Shown here one piece after another: positions 42,784 through 51,884 of a DNA stretch of 64,000 nucleotides. The stretch is taken from IMG/VR virus record IMGVR_UViG_3300044614_000719, positions 1-64,000 of that record; one strand, given 5' to 3'. The stretch's first letter is position 1, and each line of letters begins with the position of its first letter. This stretch comes from a virus. The position numbers and the translations under genes were made by a program. The notes beneath the pieces were generated by a model. The model did no database searches, was not told where the DNA came from, and was given only the letters and a program-made list of their open reading frames with translations.

Positions 42784-44250
42784 TTAGTTAGTGGTTGGGT
42801 TATATGTAGCGTCGTTACCGTGGAGAGCGTCAACGCGGAAGATGCGGTAGTATTGATTGCGTCTGCGGGTCAATACTTCTGCGTCTGGGAGGTTACTGGC
42901 GTTGAGAACATATGGGTTACTTACCATACCATAACGGGTCTTGAAACCAATCTTTGGTTGGAATGTACCTGTATCAACGGCTCTTACCATTTGCAATGGA
43001 ACGTATGGGCAGTAGAAGAGACCAGCGTCGTATGGACTTGTTCCCTTATATCCTACGCATACGAAATTGATTGGTGAGAAGGTTTCTGTGTGGGTTGGCA
43101 TTGAATATGGATCAATGTAAACCTTGATACGTCCACCGTGGAGTGTACCAGCGAAGGTGTTACCATTAACGTCTGTGTTAAGAGCACCACTGAAAGCTGG
43201 GGAGAAGTCGAGCAAGCCACTCATACTGAGGGCAGCAGCAACGTCTGGACTTGTGATGATAAAGTTACCCTTACCACGACGAGTCTCAGCACCTACTACG
43301 TTGCATTCGCGCTCGATTTGGAAGGTCAAACCACGGAACTTTTCAGCACTCCAACGACCATCTGAGTCGAGTTCGAGATCGTAAGTACCACCACCACCGG
43401 CTCTGTTCAAACCAGCACCTGAAGCCTTACCGGAGAGGTCGGCTTGTTGGCAACCCAACTTAGCGACATCATAGATTTGACGAACCAACTCGCGGTTGAT
43501 TTCAAACATGATTTCAGTTGAGAGGATGTTAGCCAACTCTGTCTCAGCGTCAAGTCCGTGAACGGCCTTGAGGTCTTGAGCGAGTTCTGTTGTGTACTCT
43601 GCCTTGAGGGCGCGAGTCTTGGCGGTAACGGCTGTCTTTTCGATTGTGAAAGACATTTCACCAAAGTAGTTTGTTCCACTACCGAGTTGTTCACCCTTAG
43701 ATGTGGTAACAGCGCGGCCAGCCTCAAAACGTCCGTCTGTTGAACCGGCGTCATCTTGGAAGATGTCACCCATATCACCAGCAGCACCAGTTTCACCGGA
43801 GAAACTTGTATCGGCTTCCTTGAAGAGGGCTTCACTTGCACTGCCATTACGAGATGACAATGTTCCTGTTCCTCCAGCCTTACCTTGATACTTAGTCTTC
43901 ATAGCGAAGATCAAGCCGGTTGGGCCGTTCATTGGTTGAACACCAGCGATGTCGTAAGCCATCAAATTTGGCATAGCGCGGCGAACCAAACTGATCATAA
44001 TTGGATCGAATGAATCGATACCTGTACCAGTTGTGGATGATGCACCTGCTTCGAAACCACCAATATTACCGAGTCCTGTGCCGGTGATGCCTTGGTATGA
44101 TTCGCGGAGGGCGCGCTCTTGGTTCTCCAAGAGGATTGTTGTTACAGTCTTCTTATAACTGTCCTTGATTTCTGGCAATGCCTTGTGCTCAAGGATTGGT
44201 TGCCACTTCTTGCGGGCAGATTCTGTGATCATTTGACGATTAGGGTCCAT
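42784..44250 (-). CDS. 23: Major capsid protein gp23
   Basis: 488 residues (T4 gp23 521). Core signature DPIMISLVRRAMPNLMAYDIAGVQPMNGPTGLIFAMKTKY is diagnostic of gp23. A gp21-type cleavage site is likely at GGFE/AGA (Glu67/Ala68), close to Glu65 of T4, releasing the N-terminal propeptide. Encoded downstream of an exact late promoter; a strong terminator follows. The most abundant virion protein. Start ATG at 44250 has AAAGGAG upstream. Confidence 0.97.
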   Translation of the reverse strand: MDPNRQMITESARKKWQPILEHKALPEIKDSYKKTVTTILLENQERALRESYQGITGTGLGNIGGFEAGASSTTGTGIDSFDPIMISLVRRAMPNLMAYDIAGVQPMNGPTGLIFAMKTKYQGKAGGTGTLSSRNGSASEALFKEADTSFSGETGAAGDMGDIFQDDAGSTDGRFEAGRAVTTSKGEQLGSGTNYFGEMSFTIEKTAVTAKTRALKAEYTTELAQDLKAVHGLDAETELANILSTEIMFEINRELVRQIYDVAKLGCQQADLSGKASGAGLNRAGGGGTYDLELDSDGRWSAEKFRGLTFQIERECNVVGAETRRGKGNFIITSPDVAAALSMSGLLDFSPAFSGALNTDVNGNTFAGTLHGGRIKVYIDPYSMPTHTETFSPINFVCVGYKGTSPYDAGLFYCPYVPLQMVRAVDTGTFQPKIGFKTRYGMVSNPYVLNASNLPDAEVLTRRRNQYYRIFRVDALHGNDATYNPTTN

Positions 44251-44285
44251 TTTTCTTTGCTCCTTTAAACCTTTTTGTCTGAGTT

Positions 44286-44293
44286 TATTTATA
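44286..44293 (-). promoter_or_regulatory. Late promoter of gp23
   Basis: Exact TATAAATA on the minus strand in the gap between gp22 and gp23, 36 bases before the ATG. It gives a short leader with an AAAGGAG ribosome site. Confidence 0.8.
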
Positions 44294-44310
44294 ATTTCTC
44301 AATTTTTGAA

Positions 44311-45528
44311 TTAAGATTTTAGTGTTCTGTTAATTGTGTTTGAATAAAGTTCCATGAGTGGAGAGAGTGTTTCTTGCTCTGGCTCATCTTCAGTTGCTTG
44401 TTCCAAAAGTGTAATTTGTTCATTTACTTTTTGAACATTCTTTGGTGCAACTTTTTTACTTCCAGAAACAACACCTTCAACCAAGGTCTTTACTTTACTG
44501 CGGAAATCTTCTTCTCCAGAGTATTCAAGATTTTCTGCAATCTCTCTTGCTTTTTCTGCTTGAAGAACAGTCAAACCTCTTGTTTCTTCAGCAAATACTC
44601 TTTGAGCAGTTAGTAAACTGATTTCTTGATTGAGAACTACGTTCTTTTCAATCTCTTCGTTTATTCTACCTTCAAGAGTTTCGACTGCTTCTGAAAGTTC
44701 AGCAAACAAATCTACTTTTTCTTCTGGGATTTCAACATAAGATTCTGCAAAAAGATTCTTCAAACCATTGATGAAGTCTTCTGCAATTTCAGTTCTTAAA
44801 CCATTTTCAATGGCAACTGCATTTTCTTTTGCCCACTCTTGAACAACATAAGCCAAATAATTATCAAGTTGTTCTACCAAAGCAGACTTTACAGTTTCTA
44901 CTTCTTCTACCAACTTTTCTTCAAATTGTTCGACTAATGCTTCTGCAATTGTTTCAACCTTTGAAGCAACTGCGGCTTCGTAAATTGAAGCGGCGTTCTT
45001 TACAAAATCTTCAGATAGTTCTTGTGAACCGAAGATTGCTGTAATATCAGAAGCTAATTGTTCGCTGGTCATTTGTGGTGCTTGTGGGGAAGTGAAAGAT
45101 GGCTTCATGTTGAGGGTTGCAGCCAATGCACCTGCATTTCCACCAGTTGGTTGGATGATTTGTTCACCACCACCATGTGCATCTTTTACACCACCACCCA
45201 AGGCATCATGAACATGTCCACTGCCCTTTGTTGGTTGTGGTAATTGACCTTTAAGGGAGATTGAAGCGGCAGCAGATGTAGTAGCAGAACCCTTCATGGC
45301 ATTACCAACTGCTTTAGCAACTGGAGCCTTGTCCTCTGCTTCTTCTTCGCCTTCTTCTTCCTCACCGGCTTCTTCTTCCTCACCGGCTTCTTCTTCGCCT
45401 TCTTCTTCCTCACCGGCTTCTTCTTCTTCGCCTTCTTCTTCCTCGTCCATTTCTTCTTTTTCTTCGACGAGTTCATATGTATCGAATAAATCTTTTACGA
45501 TTTCTTCTGCAATTTTCTTGGGGTCCAT
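44311..45528 (-). CDS. 22: Prohead core scaffold gp22 with acidic repeat
   Basis: 405 residues, longer than T4 gp22 (269). After an N-terminal helix comes an Asp/Glu/Gly/Ala repeat (EEEEGEEEEAGEEEEG...; nt about 45337-45450), then a linker and a helical C-terminal part with coiled-coil character (EEKLVEEVETVKSALVEQL; VETLEGRINEEIEKNVVLNQEI). Position between gp21 and gp23 supports gp22. It forms the core around which the capsid assembles and is later degraded by gp21. Confidence 0.9.
   Translation of the reverse strand: MDPKKIAEEIVKDLFDTYELVEEKEEMDEEEEGEEEEAGEEEEGEEEAGEEEEAGEEEEGEEEAEDKAPVAKAVGNAMKGSATTSAAASISLKGQLPQPTKGSGHVHDALGGGVKDAHGGGEQIIQPTGGNAGALAATLNMKPSFTSPQAPQMTSEQLASDITAIFGSQELSEDFVKNAASIYEAAVASKVETIAEALVEQFEEKLVEEVETVKSALVEQLDNYLAYVVQEWAKENAVAIENGLRTEIAEDFINGLKNLFAESYVEIPEEKVDLFAELSEAVETLEGRINEEIEKNVVLNQEISLLTAQRVFAEETRGLTVLQAEKAREIAENLEYSGEEDFRSKVKTLVEGVVSGSKKVAPKNVQKVNEQITLLEQATEDEPEQETLSPLMELYSNTINRTLKS
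45337..45450 (-). repeat. Tandem repeats encoding a poly-Glu stretch in gp22
   Basis: Imperfect 18-base and longer units (for example TCACCGGCTTCTTCTTCC on the plus strand at 45362 and 45380 and a related copy at 45410) encode EEAGEE-type repeats. Prone to slippage. It produces a false Ser-rich frame on the other strand. Confidence 0.8.
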
Positions 45529-45558
45529 TTGTTAAATCTCCTTGATTTGTCGCTCAGT

Positions 45559-45566
45559 TATTTATA
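45559..45566 (-). promoter_or_regulatory. Late promoter of gp22
   Basis: Exact TATAAATA on the minus strand, 31 bases before the gp22 ATG, in the 42-base gap after gp21. An AAGGAG ribosome site follows. Confidence 0.78.
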
Positions 45567-45570
45567 CATT

Positions 45571-46218
45571 TCACAATTTAGATAAGAAATCGCGGAATAC
45601 TTTTAATTTGGCTTCTTCCAAGTTTCTTGATCCTGCTTTTTCAATTTGTTTTTTGTAATTCTCAATGATTGTTGGTTTGAAAACACCATTGTCCCAAACC
45701 CATTCTTTACCTTCCATGATGCCGTCTACGAATGCGTTTGGTGCAGAGGGATCTGCAACTACATCGACAGCGGCAAGCATGAAGTCTTTTTGGACATAAT
45801 TGACTCCATTGCGCTCAGCCAATGAACCCATACCACGGGTAGACACTCCAAGTTTAGCACCTTCATCAATAAGGTTTTGTACAATTCTACCATATGGGGT
45901 GTCCATGATCTTTGCATTACCCATTACTTGACTACCCTCCACATGAAGATCTTTGATCATGTGGCATACTCTTTCTAAATTAACAGTTGGTCCTTCTGGA
46001 TGTCCAAGTTCACCCAAAGCGCGACTATTTTTTACAAAGGTATCATTGTATGTTTGTACAGCCATCTCCATGACTGGTCCTTCGTAAAATCGTTGATTCT
46101 TGTTTACTTTATTGGACTCTGCGAAAACACCACGAATGAAGTAAGACTTCTTACCACCCTCTGCGGCTTCAGAAACATATTGAATGTCTTGTTGTCTTGT
46201 TTCAGTAATAAGTTTCAT
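45571..46218 (-). CDS. 21: Prohead protease gp21
   Basis: 215 residues (T4 gp21 212). RGVFAESNKVNKNQRFYEGPVMEMAVQTY; catalytic His in ALGELGHPEGP and Ser in GVSTRGMGSLAERNG; KDFMLAAVDVVADPSAPNAFVDGIMEG closes the domain. Serine protease of the gp21/herpes assemblin type, which cleaves scaffold and capsid proteins in the prohead and itself. Confidence 0.95.
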   Translation of the reverse strand: MKLITETRQQDIQYVSEAAEGGKKSYFIRGVFAESNKVNKNQRFYEGPVMEMAVQTYNDTFVKNSRALGELGHPEGPTVNLERVCHMIKDLHVEGSQVMGNAKIMDTPYGRIVQNLIDEGAKLGVSTRGMGSLAERNGVNYVQKDFMLAAVDVVADPSAPNAFVDGIMEGKEWVWDNGVFKPTIIENYKKQIEKAGSRNLEEAKLKVFRDFLSKL

Positions 46219-46223
46219 CTATA

Positions 46224-46499
46224 TTACCCCTTTTTCTTTGCGTTCTTTTGAGCAAGAGCAATAATGTCTCCACGGGTAATCTTATCATGTGGTGCTCTTA
46301 CTGCTGCTAATTGCTCTTTAGATAGTTTCTTTTTTTCCTCTTGTACTTCTTCTGGAGGATTCATCATGGCACCAGCAACGGTTTGCTTTGCGTTGTTCAT
46401 ATACTCTCCTGCTTTTGTGTATAAAGCAGTACGAACTTCTGTTCGGAATTTCTCTAAATTGTTATCGAATAGTGCATCGATTATTTTTTCGCTAGACAT
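46224..46499 (-). CDS. Prohead core protein, gp67/gp68-like
   Basis: 91 residues, between gp20-side genes and gp21, the slot held in T4 by 67 and 68. Acidic/helical N-terminus (EKIIDALFDNNLEKFRTEVRTALYTKAGEYMNN), then EEVQEEKKKLSKEQ and a basic tail (AQKNAKKKG). Prohead core proteins of this kind help determine head shape. Direct similarity to T4 67 is not visible; the call rests on position and composition. Late promoter upstream (46518). Confidence 0.7.
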   Translation of the reverse strand: MSSEKIIDALFDNNLEKFRTEVRTALYTKAGEYMNNAKQTVAGAMMNPPEEVQEEKKKLSKEQLAAVRAPHDKITRGDIIALAQKNAKKKG

Positions 46500-46517
46500 A
46501 GAATACCTCTTTTTTAT

Positions 46518-46525
46518 TATTTATA
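46518..46525 (-). promoter_or_regulatory. Late promoter of the gp67-like and gp21 genes
   Basis: Exact TATAAATA on the minus strand, 19 bases before the ATG at 46499, just past the end of the accessory block. Confidence 0.75.
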
Positions 46526-46531
46526 GTTTTG

Positions 46532-47503
46532 TTAACTTAGATATGTATCGACTTTGGCTGCCCACTCTGGATACTCTTCTCTGAACTTTTGGATAAAGCG
46601 TTGCCTATATGCTATGCTTTGTTCTCCATCATCACGTTTTGCATCCATTAAATGTACATATTTTAACTCTGTACTTCTATCAATATTTAATTCTACTGTG
46701 TGTTCTTTTTCTATGTCTTCTTCATTTAATACGGTTTTTAACCCATCTAAATTTTTATATTTTTGCTTATACATTAAAACTGGTAAAAACTCTTCAAATA
46801 AAGAAAATAATGCGGTTTGTGTATATGTACTACCTTTTTTATTATTTGCATAAAAAGTCATAAGACTAAACTCATCCAGCAGATCATTTAATAGTTTTGT
46901 ATTGTGTGTATTTTCAAAAAACAATAAAGTTTTATTTGCACATTCTCGTATTAATTGTAAATCAGTTCCACCAAATACTCCCGCATTTAAAGTCCCAAAC
47001 TCCGAATTTTTCATTGTTAGAATGTTTAATTTTTTAAATTCTTCGGGTATTGCTTCAAAATTATTATTAAATAATAGTACTAAAGTGTTTTGGTATAAAT
47101 CCTTTAACCACCATGAATATTGTTGTGCATATAGATTGGGCAAATTGGTTGGAAAATATTCTCTAAAGACAACATCACCATCTATGTGTAAAAACGGTTC
47201 TGTTTGAACTGCATATGTTTTTATTTTCCCAAGATACAAGTATTTTTTGTTTATACCATCTAATGTCAAATTAACTTTACTGTATGGTAAATTTAATGCA
47301 CCAACTAAAATATCTGCACCCATTGCATCAGTATATAACTCAAATTGATCGGAATGTTTAGAGGCAGATAAAAAAGACCAAACCCAACAATACCAATGAA
47401 CTCTTCTTTTGGATAGACTGTCTCCCCATTTTTTTGAGTTTATTGCTTCTTTAATGTTTTGTGTATCATCAATATTAGTTGAAAAACTGTGTATCAATTT
47501 CAT
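46532..47503 (-). CDS. Putative glycosyltransferase (DUF6734-like)
   Basis: 323 residues from the ATG at 47503 (MKLIHSF). A single DGD motif in EPFLHIDGDVVFREYFP is the metal-binding triad typical of GT-A glycosyltransferases; NAGVFGGTDLQLIRECANK and the aromatic YAQQYSWWLKDLY segments support this family. The gene stands in the head operon next to a collagen-like protein, so sugar transfer to that protein or to the capsid surface is plausible. Unusually AT-rich codon use compared with the flanking core genes suggests acquisition. DUF6734 is assigned from memory. Confidence 0.65.
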   Translation of the reverse strand: MKLIHSFSTNIDDTQNIKEAINSKKWGDSLSKRRVHWYCWVWSFLSASKHSDQFELYTDAMGADILVGALNLPYSKVNLTLDGINKKYLYLGKIKTYAVQTEPFLHIDGDVVFREYFPTNLPNLYAQQYSWWLKDLYQNTLVLLFNNNFEAIPEEFKKLNILTMKNSEFGTLNAGVFGGTDLQLIRECANKTLLFFENTHNTKLLNDLLDEFSLMTFYANNKKGSTYTQTALFSLFEEFLPVLMYKQKYKNLDGLKTVLNEEDIEKEHTVELNIDRSTELKYVHLMDAKRDDGEQSIAYRQRFIQKFREEYPEWAAKVDTYLS

Positions 47504-47510
47504 AATTAAA

Positions 47511-49070
47511 TTAAACTCCACCGGGCGCCACAATTACTCCGGGATAATGATAACCATTATAATAATAACAATAGAAAGAACTAATGCAATCTGCACATTC
47601 AGTTGGTGGTTCTACTGGACACTCAGCAGTCAATGCACTTAACGCTCCAGAGCATCCACCACCACAGGCTTTCAATACTTTTACTGCTGCATCTAAAGCA
47701 GCGGTACAATTTGTACAACCCTCACCACTGGTTGAGTCGCAACCTTCAAACGCGCCAGGATCTGGGCAATCTTCACATGGTGGGCAAAAACAAGTTATTT
47801 GTGGACATTCTTCTGGTGTTGCAAAATCTAATTTTCCGTCTGCTTGTCCTCCGCAAGCAGACTCACCCCCTAAAGGGACACCGGAACTTGACCACGCTCC
47901 CCCTGAGTAGAAATACATTACTCCGTTAGTTGCGTCAATAAAAATATCACCATCTGTTAACTCTGAACAATTTGCAATAGGATTGCTGCATCCACCATTG
48001 CATGGATTGTCATTTCCCTCTAATGGTGTAGAAGAAGGAGGAGTTCCACCGGCTTCAGTACATTGACTATTTAATACACTACCTTGATCTGCTATTGGTG
48101 GTGATGAAGATGGTCCTTCTGGTCCACAGTCTGGATTATTATCTACCAATGAATCATATAAACCATTACCACCGTTACCATCTGCTCCCTTTAATATATC
48201 CCACCAATCTTCCATTCTGGTAGAGTTGCCACCACCGTATATTGATTGTGTTGGGACGAATATTAATCCAGATGCGCTACCGTTTCCCGCATTAGCACCA
48301 TTACGACAAAAATTACTCAAACCACTACCAAGTTCTGCTGATCCTTGACCAAATGAGTTTAAGTAATCACCAAATGTCCACTGAGTTGAAGAATAACAAA
48401 TTCCATTAACATTTGAACCTTTGAATATTGGAGTGTGAATATATTTTGCTGGAGTATAATTTGTATCAATTCTATCTGTTAAAGGAGAAGTGCTACTACA
48501 ATTATTTCCTTGTACTGGATTCCCATCAGTTCCTATGACATACTGAGTTCCACTGGCATAACCAAAGTTGTGTTGAAGATTATTTAAATCAGATCCAGAA
48601 CCGGAACTAAATGGATTTGTACCACCAACTGCTGTACCGTTTTTATTTACAACATAACCAGTTGCATTTTTTAAACATGCAATTGAAATTTGACCTGCTG
48701 GTGGTGCTGGTGGTCCTTGAAGATAACCGCAAAATATTCTAGCACCACCACCAGCAGGTCCTTGGGGTCCTGTTGGGCCGGCAGGTCCTGTTGGTCCTGC
48801 TGGTCCTGCTGGTCCTCTTTCTCCACCACTACATTCATTTGGGTTTGGTGCTACGAATGCTTCATCACAACCAATTAAGCCACTAGTACAAGAATCGCCT
48901 TTAATTCCTATAGCATCTTCGTACAACTCTCCTGCTAAATTTAAATTATCTATTTCTTGTGCTTGGGTGTAAATGATTCTATTTATTTGGTATACGTCTA
49001 TAGTTGCGCCTCTTCTATAGGCGGTCTTTTGTGGAAAATTACTGACGTATATCTTAAAATTAGTTGCCAT
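47511..49070 (-). CDS. Collagen-like, Cys-rich virion protein
   Basis: 519 residues. N-terminal part (NFKIYVSNFPQKTAYRRGATIDVYQINRIIY) may be a virion-binding module. Eight Gly-X-Y triplets (GERGPAGPAGPTGPAGPTGP...) follow at about residue 83. Then a Gly/Ser/Asn-rich region, and a C-terminus dense with cysteines (CPQITCFCPPCEDCPDPG, GCTNCTAALDAA, CADCISSFYCYYY). It lies between the portal and head-protease genes, so it could be a head-surface fibre or decoration. Cys pairs might form disulfides or bind metal. Confidence 0.68.
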   Translation of the reverse strand: MATNFKIYVSNFPQKTAYRRGATIDVYQINRIIYTQAQEIDNLNLAGELYEDAIGIKGDSCTSGLIGCDEAFVAPNPNECSGGERGPAGPAGPTGPAGPTGPQGPAGGGARIFCGYLQGPPAPPAGQISIACLKNATGYVVNKNGTAVGGTNPFSSGSGSDLNNLQHNFGYASGTQYVIGTDGNPVQGNNCSSTSPLTDRIDTNYTPAKYIHTPIFKGSNVNGICYSSTQWTFGDYLNSFGQGSAELGSGLSNFCRNGANAGNGSASGLIFVPTQSIYGGGNSTRMEDWWDILKGADGNGGNGLYDSLVDNNPDCGPEGPSSSPPIADQGSVLNSQCTEAGGTPPSSTPLEGNDNPCNGGCSNPIANCSELTDGDIFIDATNGVMYFYSGGAWSSSGVPLGGESACGGQADGKLDFATPEECPQITCFCPPCEDCPDPGAFEGCDSTSGEGCTNCTAALDAAVKVLKACGGGCSGALSALTAECPVEPPTECADCISSFYCYYYNGYHYPGVIVAPGGV

Positions 49071-49071
49071 T

Positions 49072-49671
49072 TTACGTGGTTACGTTAGGATTAAATGTCA
49101 TTCTTCCTTGCAATAAACGAATAACAAATGAGGTTGGTGTTTCTCCCTCATCTCCAATTTTATATTCCAGTTCAATATCATAAAGATATTTTCCACTGTA
49201 ACATGTTGTTCCTGTTGGTGCGTTACCATTTGTTCCACAGGTTGTGCCAGCAGGCATTCTCATAGTTAAATTATATTCGGTATTGTCTGGAACTAATGTA
49301 AATTCTATTAGTTCTTTAGATGCGGGTATCGAAGTAAAAGTAGTGGTTGTTATTGTTTTGGTAGAACCATTAAATGTATAGACTCTAGTTCCTTGTATTT
49401 GTAAAACACCTCTATTATCTTTTACTTTACTTCTTACCGTCAAAAATGTACTAGATGATGTACCTTTCATCCAACCGAATGCAGCAGATTCTGTTGATTT
49501 AAACAACTTAATTTCTTCAGGCACATCAATGTTTAAAGTAGTACCAGTCCAAACAGTTTGATTTGCTTTTGGAATAAAGCGAAAAATACCACCGCCGGGT
49601 TTCATCGCCTTTACTGATGTTATAAAATCAGAACCTTGTTCTATATTAAATTCATAAAAGGCTGCTGGCAT
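49072..49671 (-). CDS. Beta-rich virion protein, IEQG family
   Basis: 199 residues. FNIEQGSDFITSVKAMKPGG then strands, and the close YDIELEYKIGDEGETPTSFVIRLLQGRMTFNPNVT match a motif found in several marine T4-like virion proteins, related in pattern to the gene at 27763. Two Cys (GTTCGTNGNAPTGTTCYSG) bracket a Gly-rich loop. Its ATG lies inside the 3' end of gp20 (20-base overlap), so it is part of the head transcript. Function unknown; head or neck decoration is possible. Confidence 0.68.
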   Translation of the reverse strand: MPAAFYEFNIEQGSDFITSVKAMKPGGGIFRFIPKANQTVWTGTTLNIDVPEEIKLFKSTESAAFGWMKGTSSSTFLTVRSKVKDNRGVLQIQGTRVYTFNGSTKTITTTTFTSIPASKELIEFTLVPDNTEYNLTMRMPAGTTCGTNGNAPTGTTCYSGKYLYDIELEYKIGDEGETPTSFVIRLLQGRMTFNPNVTT

Positions 49672-51289
49672 CGTAATCTACTCCCGTTGATTGCTGTGGT
49701 GCAACTGCTGTTGGTTGACTTGGTGCAGATGCTCCTGCTCCAGGCGCACCGCCAGGAACACCCATAGTTTGTGCTGCCAATTGCTCGGCGCGCATTTGTT
49801 CTTCCATTTGCTTTTGTTCTTGTATCATTTTTTCTTGTTCAATTTGAGAATCAATCAATTGAATGTCTTCGTCTGTTTGATGAAGAATATTCTTTCTAAT
49901 CCATTCTTCCGAGAAATACTTACCAGAATAATCGGAAACTTCTCTCAAAATTGCCATTCTGTCTTTTAGCACTTCAGATTGCTTAGATTCTAAGAACATT
50001 GAATCCGTTGAAAATTCAAAACGAATGTATTGACAAATCTTATTCCATTCGTCAATATCTACTATTCCTTTTGCAATCAATTGAGTTCTCATAAAGTTTA
50101 AGAACAACTCTGAAAACCGAGAGCGAAGGCGAGAAATGAATTTAGCAAACTTCAATTCATCTCTGCTAATATCCGCCGCTCTACCCATGTTAAATCCATT
50201 GTCTGCTTCTAAACGAGACATAGGAATATTCAAACTTCTAAACAGTTTCTTTTGGAAGTATTTTACATCTTCCATTTCACCTAGATTTTGACCACCGGAT
50301 AGTGTTTGAATTTCTGTTCCCTTACCGCCTTCACGACGGGGGAGCCAATAATCTTCCAACATACTCAAGTGTTTTCTGTCGTCGCGGATTTCACCAGTAC
50401 CGGCATCGTATGTAATCTTATTGCGATAACGCAACATGATGTCTCTTAGATACTGCTCTGCTTTATTTTTTGGCAAAGAACCAACGTCGATATAGAATAT
50501 TCTACGCTCTGGTGCTCTTGACCAACGATAAATTACGGTAGCATCTTCGACCATTCTTAATTGGTTCAATGGTTTAATTGCTTTATGAAGATAACTTACT
50601 ACTCTTTTTGTGCCGTAATCAAATAAACCAGAGTGGCAGTAATTAATGGAGTCGGGAGATAACTTGATACCTTGAGTGGTATCATACATGTTAAATCTTT
50701 CTTGAACGGTGTACAAATAATATTCTTCTACACCATCAATAACATCAACACCATTTACTTTTTGTTTTTTCTTTATTTCTCTTACTTTTTTAATTCTAAG
50801 AGGATCTACTTGTCGTACTTCTTTTATTCCTTGTCGTGGATCATCTTCCAGAATAATGTGGTAATATAACCTACCATCAATATACCAGCGACGAACAATC
50901 TCATAACACTTTCTATTGAAATCCAATAAGAATAAAATGTGTTTAAATTCGTCATATAAAACTTTTTTAACTTCTTCTGGAATAATACTAGAATCTACTT
51001 TGTCTATATTTAATTTAATATATGTACCAGAAGCATCTTCGGTTATTACTTCATTTACGATGTCGTCTATTCCCATTTCAACTTCAGCATGAAGACTCAT
51101 TTCACGATACTTTTTAACCAAATCTACATCAGACTTGACAGTACCATCAAGATCTACATACCAGCCTTGAAAACCACCGGCTTGGACGAAGGATGCGCCA
51201 TCGTCCATAGCCGGGGGAATTACTGAGGGAACAGATTGTTGTTGCTCTTTAGTTCTACCAAAAGTAAAACCGAATATATCAAATGCCAT
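49652..51289 (-). CDS. 20: Portal vertex protein gp20
   Basis: 545 residues (T4 524). FVQAGGFQGWYVDLDGTVKSDVDLVKKYREMSLHAEVEMGIDDIVNEVI, the SRAPERRIFYIDVGSLPKNKAEQYLRDIM block and TLSGGQNLGEMEDVKYFQKKLFRSLNIPMSRLE are diagnostic of gp20. A dodecameric portal through which DNA enters and to which the neck and tail join. C-terminal Gly/Ala/Gln/Pro-rich tail. Confidence 0.97.
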   Translation of the reverse strand: MAFDIFGFTFGRTKEQQQSVPSVIPPAMDDGASFVQAGGFQGWYVDLDGTVKSDVDLVKKYREMSLHAEVEMGIDDIVNEVITEDASGTYIKLNIDKVDSSIIPEEVKKVLYDEFKHILFLLDFNRKCYEIVRRWYIDGRLYYHIILEDDPRQGIKEVRQVDPLRIKKVREIKKKQKVNGVDVIDGVEEYYLYTVQERFNMYDTTQGIKLSPDSINYCHSGLFDYGTKRVVSYLHKAIKPLNQLRMVEDATVIYRWSRAPERRIFYIDVGSLPKNKAEQYLRDIMLRYRNKITYDAGTGEIRDDRKHLSMLEDYWLPRREGGKGTEIQTLSGGQNLGEMEDVKYFQKKLFRSLNIPMSRLEADNGFNMGRAADISRDELKFAKFISRLRSRFSELFLNFMRTQLIAKGIVDIDEWNKICQYIRFEFSTDSMFLESKQSEVLKDRMAILREVSDYSGKYFSEEWIRKNILHQTDEDIQLIDSQIEQEKMIQEQKQMEEQMRAEQLAAQTMGVPGGAPGAGASAPSQPTAVAPQQSTGVDYDASSLL

Positions 51290-51320
51290 TATAAAACTCC
51301 TTCACGAGTATATAGGTAGG

Positions 51321-51866
51321 TTAACGTCTTAAGTGAAGACCGTTCTTACCGTCTACTTCGAAGAAGTGGTACTTCAATGTTACTGTAAATTCAACTAAAG
51401 CGTCATTGTTGTCGTGTGACAAATCTACGGCAGAGACATCACTGCACCATGCTTTTTGCAGTTTATATGTTCTGATTGGGCTGTGATTGCGATCCAATTG
51501 AATTAATTCAACTACAGCGTTCAAGTTTGCATCATTTGGCAACAATCCTACGTTTGCAAAATGACGATTCCAAACATGGTTCCATGCTTCGAAGAAATGT
51601 CTTACGCGCATATCAGTACCATCACTCAAGATAGTAAGTGATACGTCATTATAAACTCTATCGCCTGGGAATTTGTAAATTCTTCCCATGTGATTTACAG
51701 GAATTTCACCAACTGTTGTTTCTGGCAATTGAATGCTTTTAACGTGGATGATTTGATCATCTGCATTGAATGCAGGAACGCCTGCTGGTAAATTACTGAC
51801 TCTGAATTGGAACAGATTTGATCTTGCTCCGCCATCGAATTTAGATGTAAACTTGCTAATGTCCAT
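51321..51866 (-). CDS. 19: Tail tube protein gp19
   Basis: 181 residues (T4 163). SNLFQFRVSNLPAGVPAF, HVKSIQLPETTVGEIPVNHMGRIYKFPGDRVYNDVSLTI and FFEAWNHVWN are gp19 signatures. It polymerises into the inner tube surrounded by the gp18 sheath. A related paralogue lies at 42188. Confidence 0.95.
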   Translation of the reverse strand: MDISKFTSKFDGGARSNLFQFRVSNLPAGVPAFNADDQIIHVKSIQLPETTVGEIPVNHMGRIYKFPGDRVYNDVSLTILSDGTDMRVRHFFEAWNHVWNRHFANVGLLPNDANLNAVVELIQLDRNHSPIRTYKLQKAWCSDVSAVDLSHDNNDALVEFTVTLKYHFFEVDGKNGLHLRR

Positions 51867-51884
51867 TTATTGCTCCCTCTTCGA

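Noticed and set aside
45337-45450. CRISPR-like array
   Set aside because: The repeats are contiguous, coding and lack unique spacers.
45294-45535. Ser-rich plus-strand and Lys-rich minus-strand frames over the gp22 repeat
   Set aside because: Low-complexity repeat read in other frames.
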